A DNA stretch of 64,000 nucleotides from Pyxidicoccus fallax (GCF_012933655.1 NZ_JABBJJ010000004.1:1-64000), one strand, 5' to 3'. Counted from the stretch's first letter, positions 33,457 to 43,349 are shown. Program-made: numbers and translations. Notes: a model not told the origin generated them from the letters alone.

Positions 33457-36400
33457 TCACCGTGAACGCCGACGCCTCAGCAGCCCCACCCACAACAGGG
33501 CCCAGGGTCCTCCCAGCCACGTCAGGGAGCCACCGGCGGAGCAGCCCGCATCGTAGTAGCCGCGCATGTCGAGGACCGTCCACTCATGCGTGGCGGGTGA
33601 CGCATCCTGGCGATCCGTGCCAGCAGGCTCCCGGTCACGGGCTTCATCAATGGCACGCACCGCGAAGCGATGCGGCCCCGGGCTCATGCCCTCGTGGCGT
33701 ACGGGGCTGCGGCACTCACTGAAAGGAGCCCCATCCAGGCTGCACTCGTAGCGTTTCACGTCGCTGGCATCCGAGACGAACGAGAAGGTCGCGTTGGTGG
33801 CACGGGTCTCCCCGCTCACGTTCGAGCGGAGGAGGACAGCGGGGGCCTCGCGGTCCACCGTCCAGGAGTACTCGACGAGGCTCTGGTTGCCCGCCGTGTC
33901 CGTGGCGCGCGCCCGGAAGGAGTGGTCGCCATGCGCCAGGTCCGTGAAGGGCAGGGCGGCGGCACACGGGGTGAAGGAGGCATCATCCAGGCTGCACTCC
34001 AGGGACGTCAGGTCCTTGGCGGTGGAAGCGCACGAGAAGGCCATCCGCGTCTGGAGCGTGGGCCCGGAAGGCGGCTCATTGCACTGCACCGAGGGAAACT
34101 GGGCGTTGTTGATGCGAATGACCTGGCTGGCCGTCATGCCGCCCGTGGTGACGCTCAGCACATAGCGCCCCCCGGGAAGGACTGGCAGTTCTGTCCGGAC
34201 GGCAGTGTCCGACCATTCCGAGGAAGCCCAGGGCAGGAAGGGGGCCCACAGTTGGTTGTCGAGCGAGCGCAGGGACAGCAGCGGCGAGTTGCCAGGTGAT
34301 GACCCGTTGCCGCTGCTGCTTTCCGGCTGGTTCCGGAAGCCAAGCCCCTCGATGAGCACCTCGGCACCCGGCTCCAGGGAGGCGTCGGCACCCAGGGGCC
34401 GGATGGAGAGGCCCGGGAGCTCCCGGTGGTAGCGCTCCTCGTACACCTCGGCCAAGGAAAGGCCGCCATCCTCACCTTCACCTCCCACGATGAGCGGAGT
34501 GCCATCGAGCAACACCACGACCGCGTGTCCGGCATGGGCTTCCCGCATGGGCTCGACCTGGGACCACTTTTGCGAAACCGGGTCGTAGACCTCGGCGGAG
34601 CTGAGCGACTGGCGCTCCGCCCCCTCTTTTTTATAGCCACCCGTCACCAGGAGCTGGCCCGTGGGGAGCAGGGTGGCCGTGTGCTCGGCGCGAGGCGAGG
34701 TCATGGTGGCAGCGGTCTGCCAGTGACCCACGCCCCCATCAGGAGCTGGCGTGTACAGCTCCGTGGTGTCGAGGCTCTCGCCCCCCGTTCCATATCCGCC
34801 TGTCACGAGGACCTCCCCACTAGGGAGCAGGGTGGCCGTGTGGGAACGCCGGCCGCGGCTCAGGGGACCGGCGTAAAGCCACTCATCCTGGAGGGGAGCG
34901 TAGAGATAGGTGTGATGCTGGGGCGACTCCTGAGCCGCTCCCCCCGTCACGAGGACCCTGCCATCTGGGAGCAGGGTGGCGGTGTGGTGGGTGAGTTTTG
35001 TTAAAGGATGGGAATTGTCTGGCACCGGCATCTTCATGGCAGGCGCCCAGCGCCCGCCATGGTCATCCGGCGTGTACAGCTCGGCCGTGTCCTTGAAACC
35101 CGAGTCCCGGGTGTATCCGCCCACCATGAGAACCTTCCCATTCGGTAGCAAGGTGGCGGTATGAAAGCTGCGGCCATTCCGTGGCGTCGTCCCGTCGGAC
35201 CAGGTCTGGGTGGCGGGATCGTAGAGCATGGTGGAGTTGAGGAGCCCGCCATCCGCGAACTCGCCGCCCATGACGAGAACCTTGTCGTTGGGCAGCAGGG
35301 TGGCCGTGTGCCCGCGGCGAGCCTGGTTCCTGGCTGCCACGGACTGGCGGGACCAGGTGCGCATCACGGGGTCATGCGCATACTCCTCCGACGCCACACC
35401 TCCGTCACTCTCGGGGAGCCCATCGACCACCAGGACTCCGCCGCCAGGCAGGAGGGTGGCGGTGACCCCGCTCCGATGCGCATCCATCCCGCTGACACTG
35501 GACCAGCCGCGGTTCGACGGATCGTAGAGCACCGAAGATGAGAGGACCTGCCAATTGGTACTGGTGGCACTTGCGCCGCCCGTGATGAAGACCCTGCCGC
35601 CAGGCAGCAGGGTGGCGCAGTGGCCGACCCGACTCTCGGGCATCTTCATGCTGAGCCAGGTGCCCGAGTCGCCTGCCTCCGGGAGGTACACCTCGGCGGA
35701 GTCGAGGGGGCCGGTGCCAGCACTTCCCCCGGTGACCAGGAGCCTGGAGCCGGGGAGCAGGGTCGCGGTGTGGAAGGCCCGGCCGGCTTCCAGGAATTGG
35801 CTCATGCGAGACCAGCTGTTGGCCGCCGGGTCATACAGCTCGGCGGAGAGGGGGCTCGTCACTCCAGAGGCGGTCATGAACGGCAGGACCACCCCAATCT
35901 TGTTTCCATCGCCTCGTCCCCAGCCCCCCACCACGAGGACCTTTCCATCGGGCAACAGCGTGGCGGTATGTGCGGCCCGGTCCTCGAGCAGGGGCGCCGC
36001 GGCGTCCCTCCAATGGTCACTGGTCGAATCGTAGAGCTTCGCTGTCTTGACGATGCTCGTCCCGGCCCAGGTGATCTGACCTCCCCCGTCCCATGGCACC
36101 ACCAGCGTGTCATCAGGATTCCCGGTCTTCGCCATCCCGCCTGTAATGAGGACCTTCCCCCCGCGAAGCAGGGTGGCGGTGTGGAAGGCCCGTCCCTCGT
36201 TCAGCGGATCCTTCGTTCGGGTCCAGCGGTTCTGGCTGGGGTCATACAGCTCCGCGGTGGAGGGGAACTCGCCATCCAGAGACACTCCCCCCACCACGAG
36301 CACCTTCCCATTCGGTAGCAAGGTAGCGGTATGGTAGGCACGCGCCTCGTTCAATGAATCCGCGACCTCCCATTGCTGGGTGACCGGATCGTAGAGTTCG

Positions 36401-36819
36401 CAGTGCCGGATGGCGGCCTCATTCGCCACCCCGCCGACGACGAGGAGCTTTCCATTGGGAAGCAAGGTCGCGGTGTGTGCGAACCGGTACTGGTTCAACG
36501 GCTTCAGCTCGGACCACGTGCCGGTGGTTGGATCATACCGGGCCGCGGAGGAGATGGAGTTGACGCGGGGGGGGGCCTGCGCCATGAGCAGCTCGACCCC
36601 GCCCGCGACGAGGATGCTGCCATCAGGCAACAGGGTGGCGGTGTGCAGGGTGCGAGTCTTCAGGGGCTCTCTATTGACTTCGACCCAGCCGGCGTCCAGG
36701 GAACTCGCGTGGGTGGCCAGGGGAGAGGCCTTGGCGCCCTGAAGCGGTTCGGAAGGTTGGATGCAGGCCACCAGAAGACACAGCAGGAGGGGAAGCTGTC
36801 TTAGCGGAAGGATTGCCAT
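33457..36819 (-). CDS. Giant kelch-repeat surface protein with MYXO-CTERM-like tail
   Basis: 1120 residues from ATG 36817-36819. Lipobox-like 'LLVACIQ' puts Cys at 19. At least a dozen kelch units follow in tandem ('HTATLLPNGKVLVVGG', 'HTATLLPDGRVLVTGG'). Two Ig-like or Cys-containing domains come after ('LECSLDDASFTPCAAALPF', 'RYECSLDGAPFSECRSP'). The C-terminus is a Gly/Cys turn, a hydrophobic helix and Arg cluster ('GCSAGGSLTWL' … 'LLRRRRSR'), the MYXO-CTERM sorting pattern. Having both a lipobox and this tail is odd; one may be non-functional. The repeats should allow expansion and contraction. Confidence 0.85.
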   Translation of the reverse strand: MAILPLRQLPLLLCLLVACIQPSEPLQGAKASPLATHASSLDAGWVEVNREPLKTRTLHTATLLPDGSILVAGGVELLMAQAPPRVNSISSAARYDPTTGTWSELKPLNQYRFAHTATLLPNGKLLVVGGVANEAAIRHCELYDPVTQQWEVADSLNEARAYHTATLLPNGKVLVVGGVSLDGEFPSTAELYDPSQNRWTRTKDPLNEGRAFHTATLLRGGKVLITGGMAKTGNPDDTLVVPWDGGGQITWAGTSIVKTAKLYDSTSDHWRDAAAPLLEDRAAHTATLLPDGKVLVVGGWGRGDGNKIGVVLPFMTASGVTSPLSAELYDPAANSWSRMSQFLEAGRAFHTATLLPGSRLLVTGGSAGTGPLDSAEVYLPEAGDSGTWLSMKMPESRVGHCATLLPGGRVFITGGASATSTNWQVLSSSVLYDPSNRGWSSVSGMDAHRSGVTATLLPGGGVLVVDGLPESDGGVASEEYAHDPVMRTWSRQSVAARNQARRGHTATLLPNDKVLVMGGEFADGGLLNSTMLYDPATQTWSDGTTPRNGRSFHTATLLPNGKVLMVGGYTRDSGFKDTAELYTPDDHGGRWAPAMKMPVPDNSHPLTKLTHHTATLLPDGRVLVTGGAAQESPQHHTYLYAPLQDEWLYAGPLSRGRRSHTATLLPSGEVLVTGGYGTGGESLDTTELYTPAPDGGVGHWQTAATMTSPRAEHTATLLPTGQLLVTGGYKKEGAERQSLSSAEVYDPVSQKWSQVEPMREAHAGHAVVVLLDGTPLIVGGEGEDGGLSLAEVYEERYHRELPGLSIRPLGADASLEPGAEVLIEGLGFRNQPESSSGNGSSPGNSPLLSLRSLDNQLWAPFLPWASSEWSDTAVRTELPVLPGGRYVLSVTTGGMTASQVIRINNAQFPSVQCNEPPSGPTLQTRMAFSCASTAKDLTSLECSLDDASFTPCAAALPFTDLAHGDHSFRARATDTAGNQSLVEYSWTVDREAPAVLLRSNVSGETRATNATFSFVSDASDVKRYECSLDGAPFSECRSPVRHEGMSPGPHRFAVRAIDEARDREPAGTDRQDASPATHEWTVLDMRGYYDAGCSAGGSLTWLGGPWALLWVGLLRRRRSR

Positions 36820-37108
36820 TGAATGGGCGACGGGAGGAGCAGAGGGGCGCGGAGAGCTGCTCGATGCCCGTGTGCTGGATGGCACCGCAAACCTCTCGGC
36901 TCCGTGCATCTTGCCCTTGTTCGGGGCAGGCTTGCCAGATGGGGCCAGAGGATGAGTCCACATACCCTTCCACGCGGGACTTCAAACCCACTCATTGAAC
37001 CTTTGCCTGCCTGCTGGCCATGGGAGCACTGCGTTCCCATGGCCGCCTGCTTCGTCGGAGCTGCCTGCAACCTCTTGAGGAGGGTCCGCCTACCGCGCGG
37101 CTCGCGGC

Positions 37109-38431
37109 TCAGCGCGCGTTCTGCCCATTCAGGTGGACGAACCAGCCGCCGGGCCAGACTTCGAGCGGCTGGCGAGGGTCCTCGCGCCAGCGCCGCACCT
37201 GTTCGCGCCAGCGTGGCATGTCATCCAGGTGGCCGGAGTAGCGGCTCACCGCGAGGATGTTCACCCCAAGCGAGGCGGCGAGCAGCCCTCCCGCCACGAG
37301 GGCCCGTGCGCGCTCGAAGTGGCTCGGCCCCCAGCGCACGACGGCGAGCAGCAGCAGGTTCCACAGCACCCCGGGTGCGTAGAAGTAGCGCTCTCCGCCC
37401 CCCACGTTGATGTAGCCGGATTTGACCGTGCCAATCGAACCCACCAGACAGAGGACGGCGAGGACGAGCGCGCTCCCCAGGTGGAGGATGGCGGTGCCGC
37501 GCGGTTGGCGGCGCACCAGGAGCAGGGCCGAGAGGACCGCGACCGCCACCGCCACCGTGATTCCGATGTTGCGGCTGCGCACCTTCGTGGTGCGCTTCGC
37601 CTGGATGGACGCGACGACTTCTCGACCCCACTGGCTTCCGAGCACAGGCTCGACCACCACCCGTGTCCCCACGGCGGTGGCCACCATCGCAGGGTCGAAC
37701 TCCGCGCGCCGCTTGGCATGCTCCGCCCGGCCGTGCCACACGACCCCCGCTTCAAGCAGCGCGCACACGGTGAGCAGCGCGGCCTGTGCCGCGTGCTCGC
37801 GCCGGCGCCGCCACACCGCCCGAAGCAGGTAGAGCGGCACGAGGAAGCAGGACACCGGCCCGGACAGTCCCGAGACGACCAGGACGAGGCGCCGTCCCCA
37901 GCGCGCTCCCGTCTCCAGGGGCGCCTCGTCCTCGAGCAGGATGAGCGCCGTGGCCAGGGCCAGGTGGAACTGCGAGTTGATGGTGTTGAGCAGCACCTCC
38001 TTCCAGGGCGGCGTCACCACCACCAGCGCCGCGGCCACCAGCCGGTGCCACGGCGTGGGCAGGAACGAGAGCCGGCCGAAGAGCACCAGCCACAGCGGCA
38101 CGGCATGCACCAGGAGCGCAATCAGGGTGGTGACGAGCGGCGCATCTTCGAGCGGCACCACGTTCGCCGCGAGCTGGGCGGCCACGTTGTCGATGAGCGA
38201 GTAGTAGCCGAGCGCGGGCCGCCAGAGGGCGGAGCCCCCGTCGTTGAAGGCCATGGCGAAGTAGACGGTGGCCTCCTCCGCCCAGAAGCGGGGGTGTAGG
38301 AAGAAGATGGGGTCGCGCAAGGCAGTGGCAAGCAGCCCCAGGAGAAAGGCCAGCGTCAGGAGCCGGCGCTCACGGAGCGCGGCAAGCGATGCACCGTCCA
38401 GACGGAGCAGTGATGCGGATTGGGCTTTCAC
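37109..38431 (-). CDS. Polytopic membrane protein, glycosyltransferase-like topology
   Basis: 440 residues from GTG 38429-38431, with AGGGAA upstream. Ten or more membrane helices ('LLTLAFLLGLLATALRDP', 'LVTTLIALLVHAVPLWLVLF'). A first loop with 'FLHPRFWAEEATVYFA' resembles the acidic loop of GT-C type enzymes such as ArnT/PMT. No firm family can be named; lipid-linked sugar transfer is possible. The frame stays open upstream into 38640 but without a start codon. Confidence 0.6.
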   Translation of the reverse strand: MKAQSASLLRLDGASLAALRERRLLTLAFLLGLLATALRDPIFFLHPRFWAEEATVYFAMAFNDGGSALWRPALGYYSLIDNVAAQLAANVVPLEDAPLVTTLIALLVHAVPLWLVLFGRLSFLPTPWHRLVAAALVVVTPPWKEVLLNTINSQFHLALATALILLEDEAPLETGARWGRRLVLVVSGLSGPVSCFLVPLYLLRAVWRRRREHAAQAALLTVCALLEAGVVWHGRAEHAKRRAEFDPAMVATAVGTRVVVEPVLGSQWGREVVASIQAKRTTKVRSRNIGITVAVAVAVLSALLLVRRQPRGTAILHLGSALVLAVLCLVGSIGTVKSGYINVGGGERYFYAPGVLWNLLLLAVVRWGPSHFERARALVAGGLLAASLGVNILAVSRYSGHLDDMPRWREQVRRWREDPRQPLEVWPGGWFVHLNGQNAR

Positions 38432-38518
38432 GAAGGTTCCCTGGGCTGCTGCGATGAATCGCGGCGCAGCATATCCATTTTCAGATGGAGTTCGCCACGC
38501 CGCCGCGAAGAACTCCAT

Positions 38519-38829
38519 GCAGAAGCGCAGCTCCTCCCGATGCGGCCCAATCCGGGCCTTGAGTGCCGCAAGTGAGACTGGAGCAATGGCTTTCGCGCAC
38601 CACGACGGAAACGCGAACGGATGCCCCGTGCCCGTAGGTGACGCACCCCGCGCCGTTCCACCTGCTCACCAGACGTCACCACGCCAGACTCCTGGCGTGG
38701 GGGACGGTCACTCGTGAATTCACGCGCCTGAACGCGTGTGGTGGGCAACGCCGTGCCCGAGCCGCCAGTTCGTTGCGCGCGGCCCTTCCTGTACACGCCG
38801 CGTCGATTCCACGGACTGGAGGAAACGGC
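38519..38829. other. Divergent intergenic region with a perfect hairpin
   Basis: No new gene supported. CACGCCAG (38680-38687) and CTGGCGTG (38692-38699) form an eight-pair hairpin with a four-base loop. The minus frame upstream of the membrane protein stays open here and reads 'HPFAFPSWCAKAIAPVSLAA', so that gene might begin further upstream than annotated. Confidence 0.4.
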
Positions 38830-39750
38830 GTGAACGCATTTCGAGTGCAGATTCTCTGCGGAGTGGCGGCGTGGCTCCTGGCGGGTGCATCGCTGGCGCA
38901 GCTACCCACCAAACAAGCCAACGTCGGTGACAGCATGTCCCAGGGCGCCGGCGCGGATGGGTGGCCTGGAGACCACCCCGAGCTGAGCTGGGTGCGAGGC
39001 ACGTCCAGCAACGTCTACTCGGTGTTCATGCGCTATCAGGAGCTGGTGCCGTCCTTCACCCAGCAGCCCGAGTCCGTCTCGGGCGCCGAGATGGTGGGTG
39101 GGGGCAACAACTTCGCGGCCCAGGCGGCGCGAGTCTGCGCGCAGGAGGAGAAGCCGCAGACCGTCTCGGTCCTGCTCGGGTCGAATGATGTGTGCAACCG
39201 GCCGAGGTCCTCCAGCGCGGATGCCACCGCGAACATGTACTCGCTCGACACCTGGGTGAACGCGCTACGAGCGGGACTGGACCAGCTCGCGGCGTGCCTC
39301 CCGCCTGGCGCGACGGTGCACGTGCTGAGCTTCCCGCGGGTGGATTTCCTCTATAGCGCGGGGTACGCCAAGGGCCTGTGGTGCCCCTATGTCGTCTGGC
39401 CCGGCGCGGGCATCTGCCGCATCGTCACCGCGGAGAGGAGCGGCGCCCGGCGAGCGCAGATCGGCGCCCGCGTCAATGAGTACAACGAGGCGACCCGCGC
39501 CGAGGTCGAGCTGTACCGGGCCAACGCCGACGGCCGCAATCCAAGAGGCATCCACTTCGTGGCGGACTGGCAGGGCTCCATCGAGAACGGCTATGCCAAC
39601 ACCTCGGTGGGCACGTATGTCTTCCGCGCGGCGGACATCAACGGCACGGACTGCTTCCACCCCAGCGTGTCCGCGCAGAGAAAGCTGGCCTGCGTGGCAT
39701 GGGCCTCCAATCCGCATGGCGCTGGCACCGCCTCGGAATGCCTCCAGTAA
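38830..39750 (+). CDS. Secreted SGNH/GDSL-type hydrolase
   Basis: 306 residues from GTG 38830, GGAGG upstream. Signal peptide 'VAAWLLAGASLAQ'. Block I 'VGDSMSQG' carries the nucleophile Ser, block III 'LLGSNDVC' the oxyanion Asn, and block V 'DCFHPS' the catalytic Asp and His. All triad residues are present. Several Cys suggest an extracytoplasmic fold. Likely an esterase or lipase acting outside the cell. First gene of a three-gene set with 39779 and 40534. Confidence 0.85.
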   Translation: MNAFRVQILCGVAAWLLAGASLAQLPTKQANVGDSMSQGAGADGWPGDHPELSWVRGTSSNVYSVFMRYQELVPSFTQQPESVSGAEMVGGGNNFAAQAARVCAQEEKPQTVSVLLGSNDVCNRPRSSSADATANMYSLDTWVNALRAGLDQLAACLPPGATVHVLSFPRVDFLYSAGYAKGLWCPYVVWPGAGICRIVTAERSGARRAQIGARVNEYNEATRAEVELYRANADGRNPRGIHFVADWQGSIENGYANTSVGTYVFRAADINGTDCFHPSVSAQRKLACVAWASNPHGAGTASECLQ

Positions 39751-39778
39751 GTGCATCGCAATCACGGGGGAAACGACC

Positions 39779-40537
39779 ATGAAAATCCTTTCCATGCTGA
39801 CCTTGGGTATTGCTGTTTCAATGCTCTCCGCCTGCTCCACCGAGACGCTTCCGCGTGAGGGCAATACCGGGGAGGCGCTCCACACGGGCGTGAGCGAGGC
39901 GGAGCTCTCGATGTTGCTGGCGCCGGAGCCAGGCGCGACGGCGGCGGACTACGAGGCACGCACCCACCGGTATCGCCTCTTCGGAGTCCAGCTCAGTCAG
40001 GTCCCGTCCGAGTCCTTCGCGACGCTGGCGGAGACCTCCACCTGGGAGACTCGCAACCTGTACGTGGGTGAGTTGCTGGGCCGCAACCTCCGGGTGACGG
40101 CCATCACCCCCGAGGGCCTTCAGCTGACGGGGGCCGAGGGCGCCCGGGTGCTTTCGGTGGGCCGGGATGTGCCCCTTCGTGTCATCCACCATCGTTTCGA
40201 CAGGGCCGCCGTTCATGAGGGCCGGCTCCACTGGCGGGTGAAGGGAGACGTGGTGGCACGGATTCGCGGCCAGTTCGGCCCGGCCGCACGGGCGGAGTCC
40301 GTGAAGGTGTTTCCGGAACCGGCCATCCGGCTCACCCACGTCCAGGAAGCTGGCGTCCTCGCGCGGCTCGGCTTCCGCGAGGGCGACCTGCTCTTCAGCA
40401 TGAACGGGGAGCGGCTCACTCCCGACAACCTGGGCTCCCTGGCCGACCGGCTCACCGAGCCCGGAAGCACGGTGCGCCTCGAGGTGTTCCGCGAGTCCGC
40501 GTTCCAGACCCTCACCTTCACGGTGGACGGCCCATGA
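39779..40537 (+). CDS. GspC-like lipoprotein with C-terminal PDZ domain
   Basis: 252 residues. Lipobox 'SMLSAC' near residue 19. The middle ('YRLFGVQLSQVPSESFATLA', 'LYVGELLGRNLRVTAITPEG') matches the homology region of type II secretion protein C. The PDZ domain is at ~180-250 ('AGVLARLGFREGDLLFSMNG'). Normal GspC is an inner-membrane protein, so lipid anchoring is unusual. Its stop overlaps the start of the DUF839 gene (ATGA), so the two are coupled. It might link secretion to the SGNH or PhoX-like enzyme. Confidence 0.65.
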   Translation: MKILSMLTLGIAVSMLSACSTETLPREGNTGEALHTGVSEAELSMLLAPEPGATAADYEARTHRYRLFGVQLSQVPSESFATLAETSTWETRNLYVGELLGRNLRVTAITPEGLQLTGAEGARVLSVGRDVPLRVIHHRFDRAAVHEGRLHWRVKGDVVARIRGQFGPAARAESVKVFPEPAIRLTHVQEAGVLARLGFREGDLLFSMNGERLTPDNLGSLADRLTEPGSTVRLEVFRESAFQTLTFTVDGP

Positions 40538-41712
40538 GCCAGCCCGGCGGAATGCGGCTGAACCGTCGTCACTTCCTTCACCTCTCCGCGGTGGGCGGGG
40601 GGGCCTTGGTGCTGGGCCCCGGCTTCTGGAAGAAGGCCTACGCGGCGCCGGCCCAGCCCGGACCGTGCCCCTATGGGGCCATCTCCGGCTCGGCGGATGT
40701 CAATGGCGTGCGGCTTCCGGCGGGCTTCGCCTCGCGCATCATCGCGCGCACGGGCGAGGTGGTTCCGGGCACGGGCTACACGTGGCACGGCAACCCGGAC
40801 GGTGGCGCCTGCTTCGCCACGGGTGACGGCGGCTGGGTCTACACGTCCAACAGCGAGCTGCCCGTGGGCGGCGGGGTGTCCGCGGTGCGCTTCGACGGCG
40901 GCGGCAACGTGGTGTCCGCGTACCGCATCCTCGGCAACACCGTGAGCAACTGCGCCGGTGGCCCGACACCGTGGGGCACGTGGCTGTCCTGCGAGGAGTG
41001 GGACGGAGGCCATGTCTGGGAATGCGACCCGTACAATCCCTCCCAGGGCGTGCGGCGCAGTGCGCTGGGCACCTTCGCGCACGAGGCCGTGGCGGTGGAC
41101 CCGGAGGGCCGGCGGCTGTACCTGACGGAGGACCGCGCCAACGGGCGCTTCTACCGCTTCACGCCGTCCAACTGGCCGTCACTGGCGTCCGGCACCCTGG
41201 AGGCGGCGCGCATTTCCGGTGACGCGCTGGCGGGCACCGCCAGCCTGAGCTGGTACAGGGTGTCCGCGTCGTTGCCCGCGTGGCTCCAGCTCGCGGGGCT
41301 CCGGACCTCCGCCTTCAATGGTGGCGAGGGCTGCTGGTACGACAGCGGCGTCGTCTACTTCACCACGAAGGGCGACAACCGCGTGTGGGCCCACACGCCA
41401 GCCACCGGGCGGATGGAGATTCTCTACGACGACAACATCTACCCGGACTCGCCGCTCACGGGCGTGGACAACGTCACGGTGTCGCGCTCGGGCGACCTCT
41501 ACGTGGTCGAGGACGGCGGCGACCTCCAGATTTGCATCATCACCCCGGACCGGATGGTGGCGCCGTTCCTCCAGATCGAGGGCCACGGAGGCTCGGAAAT
41601 CACCGGCCCCGCGTTCAGCCCGGACGGGCACCGGCTCTACTTCAGCTCGCAGCGTGGCGTGAATGGCCAGGGCCAGGGCATCACCTTCGAGGTGACGGGG
41701 CCCTTCCGCTGA
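40534..41712 (+). CDS. PhoX-like (DUF839) protein with Tat signal
   Basis: 392 residues. Twin-arginine-type N-terminus 'LNRRHFLHLSAVGGGALVLG'. The body is a beta propeller of the DUF839/PhoX kind ('TYTWHGNPDGGACF'-type loops near 85, 'GTWLSCEEWDGGHVWECDP', 'AHEAVAVDPEGRRLYLTEDR'). 'CEE' and 'EDR' supply the metal-binding acids of PhoX phosphatases. Exported folded, so likely with Fe/Ca cofactor. The Tat motif and family are clear; phosphatase activity is not proven. Confidence 0.82.
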   Translation: MSQPGGMRLNRRHFLHLSAVGGGALVLGPGFWKKAYAAPAQPGPCPYGAISGSADVNGVRLPAGFASRIIARTGEVVPGTGYTWHGNPDGGACFATGDGGWVYTSNSELPVGGGVSAVRFDGGGNVVSAYRILGNTVSNCAGGPTPWGTWLSCEEWDGGHVWECDPYNPSQGVRRSALGTFAHEAVAVDPEGRRLYLTEDRANGRFYRFTPSNWPSLASGTLEAARISGDALAGTASLSWYRVSASLPAWLQLAGLRTSAFNGGEGCWYDSGVVYFTTKGDNRVWAHTPATGRMEILYDDNIYPDSPLTGVDNVTVSRSGDLYVVEDGGDLQICIITPDRMVAPFLQIEGHGGSEITGPAFSPDGHRLYFSSQRGVNGQGQGITFEVTGPFR

Positions 41713-41771
41713 GGCCCTTTCATGCGGTGAGCCGCGAAGAGAAGTCGCTGACCCAATCATGAGTCATGCCG

Positions 41772-41819
41772 GACCGTGGGCCCGCGCTCCCACCTCGGTG
41801 GGGAGCGAGGTCCACGGTC
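41772..41819. terminator. Long bidirectional terminator-like hairpin
   Basis: GACCGTGG (41772-41779) pairs with CCACGGTC (41812-41819). Inside, CGCTCCCACC pairs with GGTGGGGAGCG with one bulge. It lies between the ends of the convergent DUF839 and lanC genes, so it can serve both. Confidence 0.6.
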
Positions 41820-41864
41820 TGGCAGGGTGGGGCGCCGCCCGGAACACGCTGCCCGCGGCGCCGC

Positions 41865-43094
41865 TCAAAGGCCTCGCACGGAGAAGAGCATCGTCCGGTC
41901 CCACCCGGGCTCGATGGCCGAGGCCCCCGCCAGCAGCGCGAGTGCGACGCCCGTGGCTCCCACGACGAGGCCCGGCTCCTCGGTCCACCCGAGGCGCCCG
42001 TCGGGTTGCCGCCCTCGCGCACGAAAGCCCCCCACGCCCTGTCCCACCTGGTGCGAATCCAGCGTGCGTCGCAGCCACTGCCGCGCGGCCTCCCCCAGGG
42101 TGGCATCCCCGCTGGCCTGGTACAGGCGATTGAAGAAGTGCGCGAGACCGGCGGTGCCATGGCACAGCCCTGGCTCCTCGAAGCGGGCCTCCTCCTCCCG
42201 TGCCTCCCGTGCGGCGGCGCGCGCGAGCACCAGCGCGCGCGCCTCGCCCTCGGCGTCATCCAGAGCGCGCGCGCACCAGAAAAGCCCGAGCGCGACGCCG
42301 GGCGTGCCGTAGCACCAGGCGGGCCGGGTGCTGGCGGCGGGACCGGTCGGCGGGAGGTAGGCGGGAGCGCGGTGGGCCTCGCACTGCGCTTCGAGGAAGG
42401 TGCGCGCGCCCATCAACACGTCGCGACCGGCCGGCGTGAGCACCTCGGCGCGGTGTGCCCCCGCCAGGACCGCGAGCATCCCGGCGGCCCCGTGGGCGAG
42501 GCCCAGGTCCCAGGCACCCGACGGGAAGCGCTCGCGCTTGGTTGGGGGCAGGTGCTCGGCGGGAGTCCACCAGCCGCGGCCTTGCGGCGCACGCTGCGCG
42601 GCCTCGGTGAGGCGGACGGCGACGCGTGCGAGCAGCGCGCGCGCACGCGGGTCAGGCAGCCGCTCCAGCGCGTACACGCCCACGCCCGCCAGCCCGGAGA
42701 TGAGGTCCAACCCGCGTCCCGGCGCGGGTGCGCCAGCGGCGACCTCCTCGAGCTGCTCGTCCACATCCTCCAGCCCGTCCGCGTCCGCTGCGTCCAGGTG
42801 GGCCAGTGCCCATGCGAGTCCGGTGAAGCCCCGGAAGAGCGACGCGTCCAGCGTGACGTCGGCCGCGCGGGCCGCGGCGGCCTCCAGCAGCGCCTCCGGC
42901 TCCCCCGAATCGAGCCCCGCGCGCGCGAGGTACGCGCTCAGCAGCGCCGCCGAGGGCAGGCCGTCGTCCAGGGAGGGATTGGCGCGGCGGAGGGCGCCGG
43001 CCCGAAGGGCCTCGTACACGCCCCGGGCGAGTTCGAGCGCTCGGAGACGCTCCGCGCCGTCGAGCACGGGATGCCAGGCAGGGGCAGAGGACAT
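41865..43094 (-). CDS. Lanthipeptide cyclase LanC
   Basis: 409 residues, alpha-toroid of the LanC family, adds Cys thiols to dehydrated Ser/Thr to form lanthionine rings in the cytoplasm. Zinc ligands are Cys261 in 'WCYGTPG', Cys311 and His312 in 'CHGTAG'. The GxxG/HG repeats are visible ('GFTGLAWALAHL', 'LAHGAAGMLAV'). Start ATG 43092-43094. It is downstream of the precursor gene on the same strand (84 bp), so probably co-transcribed. The partner dehydratase is divergent at 43744. Confidence 0.92.
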   Translation of the reverse strand: MSSAPAWHPVLDGAERLRALELARGVYEALRAGALRRANPSLDDGLPSAALLSAYLARAGLDSGEPEALLEAAAARAADVTLDASLFRGFTGLAWALAHLDAADADGLEDVDEQLEEVAAGAPAPGRGLDLISGLAGVGVYALERLPDPRARALLARVAVRLTEAAQRAPQGRGWWTPAEHLPPTKRERFPSGAWDLGLAHGAAGMLAVLAGAHRAEVLTPAGRDVLMGARTFLEAQCEAHRAPAYLPPTGPAASTRPAWCYGTPGVALGLFWCARALDDAEGEARALVLARAAAREAREEEARFEEPGLCHGTAGLAHFFNRLYQASGDATLGEAARQWLRRTLDSHQVGQGVGGFRARGRQPDGRLGWTEEPGLVVGATGVALALLAGASAIEPGWDRTMLFSVRGL

Positions 43095-43178
43095 GGGGGG
43101 GACACGCGAGGCTCGACGGGCACCGGCCCACCGCGAGGGCGGGCCTCGGGGAGGGCGGTGCCGTTCGGCGTCAGCGCG

Positions 43179-43349
43179 CTAGCAGTAGCACCAGCTCTGC
43201 GCCGATCCATCACACATCGGCTCGGTGCTCGGCTGAGTACCGCCAGCGACGGCGTCCAGCAGGTTGAGCGCGCTGTTGTCCAGCGTGCGCACCGTCTCGC
43301 GCTTCAGCTTCAGCTTCGTCTTCTGGGGCTTCGGGTCCTTCTGGTCCAT
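43179..43349 (-). CDS. Class I lanthipeptide precursor with GG leader
   Basis: 56 residues from ATG 43347-43349; a longer frame upstream lacks sense. The leader is charged ('KTKLKLKRETVRTLDN') and ends 'LNLLDAVAGG', the double-glycine site for the C39 exporter of this cluster. The predicted core is 'TQPSTEPMCDGSAQSWCYC' (19 residues): five Ser/Thr (1, 4, 5, 12, 15) and three Cys (9, 17, 19), allowing up to three rings. The C-terminal Cys-Tyr-Cys is unusual. Translated on the same strand as lanC. Confidence 0.9.
   Translation of the reverse strand: MDQKDPKPQKTKLKLKRETVRTLDNSALNLLDAVAGGTQPSTEPMCDGSAQSWCYC

Noticed and set aside
29131-38622. A shared ~24-bp sequence at about 29131 and 38599 (GCACCACGACGG…CGCGAACGG)
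   Set aside because: Two mismatches over 24 bases in GC-rich DNA and no shared flanks; could be chance or common codons.
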